Assembly: GCA_944389465.1 (NCBI GenBank)
Contig: CALXML010000009.1
Coordinates: 1 to 37,596, forward strand
Length of the DNA stretch: 37,596 bases
Source of the DNA: an uncultured Alphaproteobacteria bacterium
GTDB taxonomy: Bacteria > Pseudomonadota > Alphaproteobacteria > Rs-D84
Direction of reading: 5' to 3'
Shown here: positions 9,033-16,118 of the stretch, in pieces
Numbering within the stretch: position 1 is the first letter of the stretch
Layout: each line of letters begins with the position of its first letter
Translations under genes and position numbers: made by a program
Notes under the pieces: model-generated
Database searches by the model: none
What the model was told of the DNA's origin: nothing
The model's input: the letters and a program-made list of their open reading frames with translations, nothing else

Positions 9033-9218
9033 TTGACTTGTGGGGCAAAATCCCATAAAATATATGGCGTTACAGATATTTTTTTATGCCGAATGCAAAC
9101 GTCCGTTTAAACGACGTTTTTTTTGTTTTTTAAAAATCCCTGTTTCCTGCGTGTTTTTTCTTTGCTGTTATGCCGAATTTAAACGGACGTTTTTAAACGA
9201 CATAATCGGGGGGATATA
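9033..9218 (+). promoter_or_regulatory. Promoter plus candidate attenuator leader RNA, divergent copy (D)
   Basis: The promoter is TTGACT (9033-9038), 17 bases, TAAAAT (9056-9061). The leader then holds ATGCCGAA, segment 1 AAACGTCCGTTT (9097-9108), a terminator formed by AAACGTC with GACGTTT (9113-9119) followed by a long T tract, the block AAAAATCCC (9132-9140), ATGCCGAA again, and segment 3 AAACGGACGTTT (9181-9192). Segment 3 is the exact 12-base reverse complement of segment 1, so pairing 1-3 would prevent the terminator. The order of parts matches the leaders at 15941, 19973 and 35541, but the stem sequence differs. The start codon of the secreted protein lies 26 bases after segment 3. 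Confidence 0.65.
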
Positions 9219-9863
9219 ATGAAATATATGAACAAGTTTTTTTGTATGATTGCCGCGGCGATTACATCATATGCAGTAAATATGATATATAATATAACAA
9301 ATTCATTTGCTGCAGCGTATGTATGTGGTCAAACCACCATTACAACCCATACTTATAATATTTGCCAATCTGGAAATTGGTGGCGTCCAGAAATGATGGG
9401 TGCCCGCTGTGGCACAAATGGAGATGAATGGCGTTCCCACTGCCCATCGGTTGCATATGATTCAGTATATAACAGTTGGGTAAGTGGTTGGACATGTTCC
9501 GGCACAATTTATCCTTCTAGCGAATCCGGACTATGCGATTGCTGGAATACATATGGGTCGCAAATTTATGCATCTACATCCGTCGGTGTTTGTGGCACTA
9601 TGCATATTTGCAGTGGAACAGTGCGTTCGGCTGAATGTAACACAGGGCCGTATAATGCCGGATATAGTGTTGGTGGAAATATCAGAACGTGCGCCTGTTG
9701 TCCCACTGGTCCGGTTGATGGCGTCCCGACCCAAAATTCTTTGACGGTATTGTCCATGTATAATGCAACATCATCAGCGGGGTGCTATATCGTTGGTGAT
9801 TTTTCGGATGACACCGGTTTATTTGAATACACGGATGATAACAGATGTTATTACGCTTCATAA
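9219..9863 (+). CDS. Secreted cysteine-rich protein, unknown function
   Basis: Not recognised as a named family. The 214 residues begin with a signal-like hydrophobic stretch (FFCMIAAAITSYAVNMIY...FAAAYVC). The mature part is rich in Cys, Trp, Gly and Ser and includes CDCWNTYGSQ and RTCACCPTGPVDG. The end, GLFEYTDDNRCYYAS, resembles the ends of the 34527-35537 protein (GIYMYTSDCYYDN) and, more loosely, the 13819-14100 protein (GTYVFTMPC). Disulfide-bonded export is likely. The ATG follows CGGGGGGATAT and the candidate attenuator leader. It overlaps the downstream glycosyltransferase-like gene by 19 bases. Confidence 0.8.
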   Translation: MKYMNKFFCMIAAAITSYAVNMIYNITNSFAAAYVCGQTTITTHTYNICQSGNWWRPEMMGARCGTNGDEWRSHCPSVAYDSVYNSWVSGWTCSGTIYPSSESGLCDCWNTYGSQIYASTSVGVCGTMHICSGTVRSAECNTGPYNAGYSVGGNIRTCACCPTGPVDGVPTQNSLTVLSMYNATSSAGCYIVGDFSDDTGLFEYTDDNRCYYAS

Positions 9864-11884
9864 AGGCAGCGGGCGCATATTATCAAAAAATAAAAAGCAT
9901 ATTTACACGTTGGCGTCCGGTGCGTTATATTTTGTTCTGGCGTAAATTTTATAAAATGCGTCGGTTGGGTGTGCCGGTAATGACACTGCGCATGGCGCGC
10001 CGGCACGGCATTCATGATGTTTATCATTTGAACAAAGGCGTTGGTGACGGGCTGATGTTCGCAGGCGTTGCACGTGAATATTACAAAAAAACAGGCGTGC
10101 GACCATTATTATATGTGCCCCAATGGCAGATATTCAGATATTGTGATTTTTGTTGGTATTTATATGATTGGCGTTTATTGTATGAAAACGTCCGTGGTGC
10201 ACATCATACAATGGATGCTTTTTATATATTTTATATGGAACAATTGCACGGCGCGCCACTGAAATTACGCAACGGTTACACATTTAATTTAAAGCCGTTG
10301 GAATATTTAAAAAATGGATACGTATGGGGCAATACATTTACTAAATTATTTGGGGGCTTTCCAAAGCGTGGACAAATAGTCCAATGGGTTGCAAACCGTA
10401 TGGATATTACCGGTGAAATAAATGTAAAACCTGAAATTCGCTTAACAGAATACGAACGTGATTTTGGCAAATTCGCAGATGGTAAAATAGTAATTAAATG
10501 TGGTGGCAATGGTCCATATAAATATCTGATTCCTAAAATAGCACAGGGCATTATTGATGAATTGCGCGGTGAATATGAATTTCTGCAAATTGGTGATTTT
10601 GGTGACCCCGTGTTAAATGGTGCAGAAAATCTGTTTAAACTGAATTTGCGGGAATTTGCAGGTGTATTAAGCCACGCACGTATGTTTGTTGGCGCAATTG
10701 GTGGTATGATGCATCTGGCGCGTGCGGTGGATTGTCCGGCTGTGATACTGCACGGGTGTGAACATGATGATTTTTATTATCCGTCCCAGCGGCGGGTGTT
10801 TTCAGAACATCGTTGTATGCTGTGCGCCCAAAATTGTTGGTGGCCGGACAAGGACGATGAACGTCGTTGCCCCAATCGTTATAAATGTATTGTTGATTTT
10901 GACGTGCATCGCGTTGTGCAAATAATCCGCGCAGAAATGCGGCGTCCCCGTGAATTGGCCGCAACGCCAGATTTATTTAAATGCGTTGGCCATATTGTTG
11001 ATTGTAATACAACAATGAATTGGTGGTTTACACTGGATGATTTTATAACCAATTTCGTATGGCCACAAAAGTCAGACGAATGCAGGGTGGAAATATTTTC
11101 CGAAATCTTTGATTATTCGGTGATTCAGCCCGATTACAGTAAATATGAAATATCGCAAATTTTATATACGCCGGTAACCATAAACACTGCCGTTATGGAT
11201 ACAGTTGTATTTAATGAAAGCATTATTTCTGATAATCCACTTATTATCAGATTGCAGCCACGTCCATCATACTTTGCGTATATTGCAAAACTGGCAGATA
11301 TGCAGAAAAAGTGGACAGCCGAATGGCACAAACAGGAACCAATTGACGACATAAAATATTGGCACGACGAAACCGCACCAAAACCAGAATATAAAACCCT
11401 AGAGGGCTATGCCCGCGCCAATCATATGATGAATTATTTCCTGTGGCACACCGAAGATACCGCCCGCCGCCGCGATGTGCCTGATTCAGTAATTGCAGAT
11501 GCAAAACGAAAAATAGATAATTACAACCAATTGCGTAATGATTTTGCAGAAAAAATGGACGAAACCATGATACAGATTCTGAACCCTGCATTACCATTTG
11601 CCCAAAAAGCACCAATGAATACAGAATCATTGGGAATGGTTTTGGACAGATTATCAATATTGGCACTGAAAATATATCATATGGACGAAGCATCACATAA
11701 ACGTGGCAATCGTGAAAAGTGTTTAGAAAAACTAAAAGTCCTGAAACGCCAGCGTCTGGAATTATTGGAAGCCACAAAATATTTATTGGTGGATTTTATA
11801 AACGGTGCGCGCCAACCGCGTGCGTATTACCAGCATAAAATGTATAACGACCCAAAATTAAATCCGCAATTGTCCGGAAAATAA
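9845..11884 (+). CDS. GT9-like glycosyltransferase fused to DUF4254
   Basis: A 679-residue cytosolic or membrane-associated protein. The first half (to about 390) resembles ADP-heptose:LPS heptosyltransferase folds: VYHLNKGVGDGLMFAGVARE near the N-terminus and VGAIGGMMHLARAVDCPAVI near 280, where GT9 enzymes bind the nucleotide sugar. The last about 170 residues match DUF4254: YFLWHTEDTARRRDVPDSVI, NQLRNDFAEKMDE and LGMVLDRLSILALKIYHMDE. DUF4254 proteins usually sit beside surface-glycan glycosyltransferases, so a role in LPS or glycan assembly is inferred. The ATG at 9845 has GGATG upstream; ATG 9956 is an alternative. It overlaps the secreted-protein gene, so it is probably under the same leader. 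Confidence 0.75.
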   Translation: MLLRFIKAAGAYYQKIKSIFTRWRPVRYILFWRKFYKMRRLGVPVMTLRMARRHGIHDVYHLNKGVGDGLMFAGVAREYYKKTGVRPLLYVPQWQIFRYCDFCWYLYDWRLLYENVRGAHHTMDAFYIFYMEQLHGAPLKLRNGYTFNLKPLEYLKNGYVWGNTFTKLFGGFPKRGQIVQWVANRMDITGEINVKPEIRLTEYERDFGKFADGKIVIKCGGNGPYKYLIPKIAQGIIDELRGEYEFLQIGDFGDPVLNGAENLFKLNLREFAGVLSHARMFVGAIGGMMHLARAVDCPAVILHGCEHDDFYYPSQRRVFSEHRCMLCAQNCWWPDKDDERRCPNRYKCIVDFDVHRVVQIIRAEMRRPRELAATPDLFKCVGHIVDCNTTMNWWFTLDDFITNFVWPQKSDECRVEIFSEIFDYSVIQPDYSKYEISQILYTPVTINTAVMDTVVFNESIISDNPLIIRLQPRPSYFAYIAKLADMQKKWTAEWHKQEPIDDIKYWHDETAPKPEYKTLEGYARANHMMNYFLWHTEDTARRRDVPDSVIADAKRKIDNYNQLRNDFAEKMDETMIQILNPALPFAQKAPMNTESLGMVLDRLSILALKIYHMDEASHKRGNREKCLEKLKVLKRQRLELLEATKYLLVDFINGARQPRAYYQHKMYNDPKLNPQLSGK

Positions 11885-11892
11885 AGGGGTAA

Positions 11893-12195
11893 TTATTTTA
11901 TACGAACGCCTTCGGATAATAACAGACGGCGTTTTTGTGTAACCCCACCAGCCGCAGAATATCCGCCCAGTTTGCCATCACTGCGCACAACGCGATGACA
12001 TGGAATATGTGGGGGCAGGGGATTTTTTCCCACCGCATTTGCTACCGCCCGCACTGCATTCGGATGCCCCGCCATTTTTGCCAGTTCTGTATAAGTGCAC
12101 ACAGTGCCACGCGGAATGCGTATCAACGCCCGCCACACATCGTGCTGAAATGGTGTCCCAGCCAATTTTTCAATATCTGCATCGGTAATTTTCAT
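11893..12195 (-). CDS. Methylated-DNA--protein-cysteine methyltransferase, single-domain form
   Basis: Repairs O6-alkylguanine by transferring the alkyl group to its own cysteine. Only the C-terminal DNA-binding/catalytic domain is present (100 residues): FQHDVWRALIRIPRGTVCTYTELAKMAGHPNAVRAVANAVGKNP, then the active site IPCHRVVRSDGKLGGYS. The cysteine is kept, unlike alkyltransferase-like (ATL) proteins, which have PWHR. The usual N-terminal domain of Ogt/Ada is missing; short versions are common. It converges on the glycosyltransferase gene. Confidence 0.92.
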   Translation of the reverse strand: MKITDADIEKLAGTPFQHDVWRALIRIPRGTVCTYTELAKMAGHPNAVRAVANAVGKNPLPPHIPCHRVVRSDGKLGGYSAAGGVTQKRRLLLSEGVRIK

Positions 12196-12303
12196 ACCAT
12201 AATTATAAACTTTTCACAGTGTTGTGCAAGCACAGGAAAATCTTCTCCTTTTAATCAATGGAATAAAGTATCAATATATTCATATCTGACAAAGAGAGAG
12301 AAT

Positions 12304-12570
12304 ATGCAAAAACAAAACGCGGCCATGTGGAAAAGCATGGATTATCTGGCACAAAAAATGAAAATATCTTGTTCCAGATTGGCAAAAAATGGCGGGCTGG
12401 ATGCAACCACATTTAATAAAAGCAAACGTAAATCCAAATATGGTCAATTACGTTGGCTGTCCATGGAAACTATATTCAAGATATTAAAAACATCGCACAC
12501 CAGTGTGCTGGAATACGCAATAATTCTGCAGACATTGATGGATAAATACGACGAAAAAACAGATATGTAA
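12304..12570 (+). CDS. Small HTH protein resembling the N-terminus of S24/LexA-like repressors
   Basis: 88 residues: MWKSMDYLAQKMKISCSRLAKNGGLDATTFNKSKR, then LRWLSMETIFKILKTSHTS. From family knowledge, this is the DNA-binding domain typical of alphaproteobacterial XRE/S24 phage-repressor-type regulators (pattern LDxTTFNxSKR...RWPSxExIxKIL). The C-terminal S24 peptidase domain is absent and the protein ends shortly after the HTH. AGAGAGAG lies upstream of the ATG. It could be a stand-alone regulator or the remnant of a longer one. It sits at the edge of the secreted-protein operon and could regulate it; that is inference. Confidence 0.72.
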   Translation: MQKQNAAMWKSMDYLAQKMKISCSRLAKNGGLDATTFNKSKRKSKYGQLRWLSMETIFKILKTSHTSVLEYAIILQTLMDKYDEKTDM

Positions 12571-12901
12571 AAATATATCTGTGTCCGGTTGTGTTGTCAT
12601 AATATGCATGTGCCGTTGTTGCCGTTGCGACAATATCAGTTATATTGCCGATGTGATTTTTTGTGCAAATTTTGTGCCGAATAAAAATATATGAACACGG
12701 CAGAAAATCAATAAAAATTGCAAAAAAATAAAGCCGAAAATAAAGGGCCGTTTGTTTTCTGTATTTGCTTGGTATCATTTTAGCCAATTTTTCGCCGTTC
12801 AGTCAACTATAAAATATGCTGAATCCAAACGGCCATTTGCATTCAGCCAAACCCAGCGAATCGCATCAATGCATAATGGCCCAGCAACAGGGGAAACAAT
12901 A
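12571..12901 (+). promoter_or_regulatory. 331-base gap: possible degenerate leader (E) before the secreted-protein operon
   Basis: No convincing gene is seen. It contains GCCGAAAATAAA (12733-12744), identical to the motif in the leaders at 15941 and 35541, followed by GGCCGTTTG (12746-12754). Downstream lies GCTGAATC and then CAAACGGCC (12826-12834), the exact 9-base complement of the first segment. The distal part can also form its own hairpin (GCTGAAT / ATTCAGC, 12818-12847). No clear intermediate terminator or AAAAATCCC block is visible, so membership in the leader family is tentative. Confidence 0.35.
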
Positions 12902-13345
12902 ATGCATTTTTCAAAAGGCGTATTTTTATTTGGGGCGATAATCGCACTTTGCCCACCGGCATATGCCACAACTGTAAAATGTGTTCGTCTGGATATAAAT
13001 AACACCGGAAAAATTTGTTATGATGGCAGTTATTCTGGTGTGAATTGGTCAATTCATTGTTCATCCAGCAGTACCGGTGTCACGATGAGTGGCGTTGCCA
13101 TGTGTTCGTCCAGCAACATAGGTACGGCTGGCAGAAGTCTGGAATTTATTCCAACACATTCATATTATAATGCTTTAATAAATTGTTTCTGCAGAATGCT
13201 TACCCCCGCTGTTTCGTTGTGGGTGGCATCTGGGACCAGGGCGTCTTCTAACGCTGATTGTGTTAGTAATTGCGCAAGCTATTGCATAGAAGCGATTAAG
13301 AATAAACCAGAAGTTCGCAATGCATTATTTACCAATATATTATAA
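12902..13345 (+). CDS. Secreted cysteine-rich small protein, paralogue 1
   Basis: 147 residues of unknown function. The signal peptide MHFSKGVFLFGAIIALCPPAYA is clear, and AGGGGAA precedes the ATG at 12902. The mature domain pattern (VNWSIHCSS, GVTMSGVAMCSSSN, NCFCRMLTPAVSLWV, CVSNCASYC, then an N/R-rich end) is shared with the next gene and with the truncated copy at 24834-25169. Paired cysteines suggest a disulfide-stabilised periplasmic or extracellular protein. It is the first of four closely spaced genes for secreted proteins. Confidence 0.8.
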   Translation: MHFSKGVFLFGAIIALCPPAYATTVKCVRLDINNTGKICYDGSYSGVNWSIHCSSSSTGVTMSGVAMCSSSNIGTAGRSLEFIPTHSYYNALINCFCRMLTPAVSLWVASGTRASSNADCVSNCASYCIEAIKNKPEVRNALFTNIL

Positions 13346-13355
13346 GGAGAAAGCA

Positions 13356-13808
13356 ATGAAAAAATTTTCTATTTTATTTGCTTTGCTATTACCAAATGCG
13401 ACCTTGGCCAGTTTTAATCAATGTGTGAATCTTGGTTTTAACAGTTGCACACTACAGGCAATAGATTGTGGTTCAACAGATTGTGGACATGATTGGACAA
13501 CAACATGTACAACATCCAATGGCAACAGTGTCGCTGTTCGGGGCATAGCAACATGTGCAGCAAACCAAGTTACGGCAACGGCTCAAACCGCCGGCTCTTT
13601 AAATATCAATTCAAACCTTGATGATAATAAATATTGTTGGTGCAAAATGGTTTATCCGGCGGTTTCCACAAATTGGGTTAGTGTTTATTTAGCGTCTACG
13701 AATGTCACTTATATGTCGTGTACGCTGACTTGTGCGGAGTTGTGTGCCGGAAATTTTCAGCCAAGCGGCACTATGTTTTTACAAAGGTTAACAAACTCTA
13801 TTCAATAG
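13356..13808 (+). CDS. Secreted cysteine-rich small protein, paralogue 2
   Basis: 150 residues. Signal peptide MKKFSILFALLLPNATLA, then a domain homologous to the preceding gene: HDWTTTCTTSNGNSVAVRGIATCAAN, YCWCKMVYPAVSTNWVSVYL, CTLTCAELC. The ATG at 13356 follows a strong AAGGAG (13344-13349) that overlaps the previous stop codon, so the pair is co-transcribed. The function is unknown; the tandem arrangement suggests duplication and divergence of a surface or secreted protein. Confidence 0.85.
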   Translation: MKKFSILFALLLPNATLASFNQCVNLGFNSCTLQAIDCGSTDCGHDWTTTCTTSNGNSVAVRGIATCAANQVTATAQTAGSLNINSNLDDNKYCWCKMVYPAVSTNWVSVYLASTNVTYMSCTLTCAELCAGNFQPSGTMFLQRLTNSIQ

Positions 13809-13818
13809 GACCCCAAAT

Positions 13819-14100
13819 ATGAAATATGTATTTTTATTTATTTTTCTGTTCGTGCCAACTGTTACATTTGCCGCCACAATGCCGTCGGCAGTATGCCCAA
13901 CAGGTTACACCACACTGGTCAAAGAACAAATAATACTGGCAGAAGACACGTGCCCTGTTGGATATTCTGCTGTTGATACTGTTGAAAATTGTCAGGGTTC
14001 AAACGCAGACATATGTGCATTGTTTGTGCCTGCAAATACCGAATACAATAGCCGTTCCGGTACATATGTATTTACCATGCCATGTACTGATATTGAATAA
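13819..14100 (+). CDS. Small secreted protein, unknown function
   Basis: 93 residues with signal peptide MKYVFLFIFLFVPTVTFA. The mature part has two similar units, CPTGYTTLVKEQ and CPVGYSAVDTVENC, and ends GTYVFTMPCTDIE, which recalls the ends of the cysteine-rich proteins at 9219-9863 and 34527-35537. AGGA lies upstream of the ATG, ten bases after the previous stop codon. Third gene of the four-gene operon. No known family recognised. Confidence 0.78.
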   Translation: MKYVFLFIFLFVPTVTFAATMPSAVCPTGYTTLVKEQIILAEDTCPVGYSAVDTVENCQGSNADICALFVPANTEYNSRSGTYVFTMPCTDIE

Positions 14101-14138
14101 ATGCACATCATTTGGATTAAGCCAAAGTAATAACAAAA

Positions 14139-14969
14139 ATGAAAAAATTTTTTTTAATACTTGCTTTGATAATGATGCATCCGACATATGTGCATGCAAT
14201 GTTTGGGATACGATTTGGATATAATAACCAGTGTATCATAGATTACTTTGCATCGCGTCAAGATTGGTATTTTTGTGGCAAAGCACTTTTTAAACATCCG
14301 GTTTGCTCTGGCAGAAGAGCATTGAATGGCTATAACAGACAGTGGTTGCTGCATGGCGAGGGCTTTTCTTCTGTATATGATAACAGCCGTCATTTTTGGT
14401 GTTGCCACGGCAAAGATGATTATATGGGCAGATTTGTTGAAACCCATTTACCATTCCAAACCAGTGAAGTAGTCACTGTTGATTTGGGTAATGGCCGTAC
14501 TTGTACATATGAAAGAATAACAAACGTATGTGGTGACGTTATTGATGTGCCGTGTACAACACCAACAAATTGCCCAGATGGCACATTGTTTCGTAATAAT
14601 GATTGCGTTGCGCCCTGCAGTGGTACTACTGCATTTGAAAGTGTGACATCAAATAAATGCATTGAATGTGAAACGACCGCATATCAGGGTATAAGCACCG
14701 ACCGACAGTGTGTTACGTGTGATTCTGAAACGGAATTTTTTGATAAATTTGCAAAAAAATGTGTGTTAAAAACATCAATGAGTATGATTACGGCCACTGC
14801 AATGCAAAAATGCCATGGCTGTCCAAATAATCAAATGTTAAAAGAATGCGGCTTGCTGTTCAGTTTATCTGAATCAGAATGTCGTGCGGCCGATAATTAT
14901 GAACAAATTATCACTGATTGTTATATAACTGATGACACCCCATCATCAAATACAGATGCAACAGAATAA
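14139..14969 (+). CDS. Secreted cysteine-rich protein, paralogue of 15116-15910
   Basis: 276 residues. Signal peptide MKKFFLILALIMMHPTYVHA. Domains visible: an N-terminal part with DWYFCG and RHFWCCHGKDD, a conserved middle SEVVTVDLGNGRTCTYERIT, then growth-factor-receptor-like cysteine repeats NCPDGTLFRNNDCVAPC, NKCIECETTAYQGIS and CVTCDSETEFFDK, and a C-terminal helical part MQKCHGCPNN...NYEQIITDCYIT. It closely matches the facing minus-strand gene 146 bases away. Probably a disulfide-rich surface protein; no function assigned. Last gene of the 12902-14969 cluster. Confidence 0.85.
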   Translation: MKKFFLILALIMMHPTYVHAMFGIRFGYNNQCIIDYFASRQDWYFCGKALFKHPVCSGRRALNGYNRQWLLHGEGFSSVYDNSRHFWCCHGKDDYMGRFVETHLPFQTSEVVTVDLGNGRTCTYERITNVCGDVIDVPCTTPTNCPDGTLFRNNDCVAPCSGTTAFESVTSNKCIECETTAYQGISTDRQCVTCDSETEFFDKFAKKCVLKTSMSMITATAMQKCHGCPNNQMLKECGLLFSLSESECRAADNYEQIITDCYITDDTPSSNTDATE

Positions 14970-15115
14970 TTTGTAAAATAATTAATATCAGGCCCGTCCC
15001 GTGGTTCTGTACCGGTGCACCCAGAAAGCATTTCCCCAAATTGTGTTTGGCTGCACCGCCCATGGGGTGTTTATTTATTGCTTTAAATATCGGTTGCAGA
15101 TGTTTTGATAATTTA

Positions 15116-15910
15116 TTAATTATCCGTGCCGGAATCGCTGTCTTCAGTGATATAGCAATCTTTGATAATTTGTGTATAATTGCTGGCTGCGCGGCGTTCA
15201 CTGGCGGATTGGCTAAACAACGAACTGCATTCCGCAAACAATTCATTATTTGGACAACCATAACATTTTTGCATTGCGCTGGCACTGATGCGTTTCAGCG
15301 ATGTTTTTGATATGCACTTTTTATTCGTTTTATCAAAAAATTGGGTGGCGGGGTCGCATTTAACGCATAATTTGTCATTGTTTATACCCTGATATGCGGT
15401 CGTTTCGCATTCAATGCATTTGTTTGATGCCGTGCTTTCAAACGCAGTGTTGCCATCACATGGGGTGACACACGTGTCGTTGCGTAAAATTGTTCCGTCC
15501 GTACAGTTGGTCGGGGCGGTACACGGTTCGTCAATTACGTCACCGCATACATTAGTAATTTTTTCATATGTACATGTACCATTCCCTAAATCAACAGTTA
15601 CAATTTCGCTTGATGAAAAGGGTGCTGTGCTTTCAACGTATTTGCCGGCGGTATCGGTTGTACCATCACAGCACCAAAAATGTCGTCCTTCGGATTCAAA
15701 TTCGTCACCATGATATTGATATGTACGGTCATGATATTTTCTTAATTTTTTACCGGCGCAATCACTGCCCTGTGAACCACAATACCAAAAATGATTTATT
15801 CCGCCGACATTTACAAAACATTTGTTGTTGTCACCGGCACGTAATTTTACACGTGCAAACGCAGGCATTGAAATTGCCAATATTCCCAAAAATACAAAAA
15901 TTTTTTTCAT
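15116..15910 (-). CDS. Secreted cysteine-rich protein, inverted paralogue of 14139-14969
   Basis: 264 residues from ATG 15910, which has the strong ribosome site AGGGGGAC upstream; a longer reading starting 30 bases earlier lacks one. Signal peptide MKKIFVFLGILAISMPAFA. It shares the whole domain order with 14139-14969: HFWCCDGTTDTAGKYVE, SEIVTVDLGNGTCTYEKITN, NCTDGTILRNDTCVTPC, SNKCIECETTAYQGI, FFDKTNKKC, MQKCYGCPNN and NYTQIIKDCYIT. Candidate leader A (15941-16118) lies directly upstream. The two paralogues converge, which suggests an inverted duplication. Confidence 0.87.
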   Translation of the reverse strand: MKKIFVFLGILAISMPAFARVKLRAGDNNKCFVNVGGINHFWYCGSQGSDCAGKKLRKYHDRTYQYHGDEFESEGRHFWCCDGTTDTAGKYVESTAPFSSSEIVTVDLGNGTCTYEKITNVCGDVIDEPCTAPTNCTDGTILRNDTCVTPCDGNTAFESTASNKCIECETTAYQGINNDKLCVKCDPATQFFDKTNKKCISKTSLKRISASAMQKCYGCPNNELFAECSSLFSQSASERRAASNYTQIIKDCYITEDSDSGTDN

Positions 15911-15940
15911 TTTTGTCCCCCTGTAACAGGACTGTCGCAA

Positions 15941-16118
15941 CCCACCGTTTTATTTCAGCAAAATGGGGAAACAAAAAAATGCATAAATCTGGGATTTTTT
16001 CAAAAACAAAAACACCGATTCTTATCGGTGGTTTATTTTCGGCATTTGTTTACACATATTTTACCCCAAATTCCGTCCCCACGTCAATTATAAAAAATAT
16101 AATACGGGATTTGCAGCA
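15941..16118 (-). promoter_or_regulatory. Promoter plus candidate attenuator leader RNA, copy A
   Basis: Read on the minus strand: TTGACG (16082-16087), 18 bases, TAAAAT (16058-16063), ATGCCGAAAATAAACC, terminator CACCGAT-loop-ATCGGTG (16013-16030) followed by TTTTTGTTTTT, AAAAAATCCCAGATTT, a long T run, GCTGAAAT, and CGGTGG (15941-15946), which is complementary to CCACCG of the terminator's 5' arm. The upstream flank (TAATTGACG preceded by a TGCTGCAAATCC block) is shared with copy B but not copy C. The gene start codon lies 31 bases downstream. Confidence 0.65.

Noticed and set aside
9064-9219. A 51-codon frame through leader D that ends in TAATG, overlapping the start of the secreted protein.
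   Set aside because: Its ATG lies before the predicted transcription start (about 9068), it has no ribosome site, and matching frames in copies A-C lack a start codon. The peptide likeness between copies follows from nucleotide conservation.
11893-12195. Alkyltransferase-like (ATL) protein without methyltransferase activity.
   Set aside because: The active site is PCHR with cysteine, not PWHR.
12476-12787. 103-codon minus-strand frame covering the gap before 12902.
   Set aside because: It overlaps the HTH gene antisense, has no ribosome site, and reads as low-complexity sequence.
14970-15115. Possible small gene or hairpin between the convergent paralogues.
   Set aside because: No convincing ribosome site, conserved frame or strong terminator is visible.
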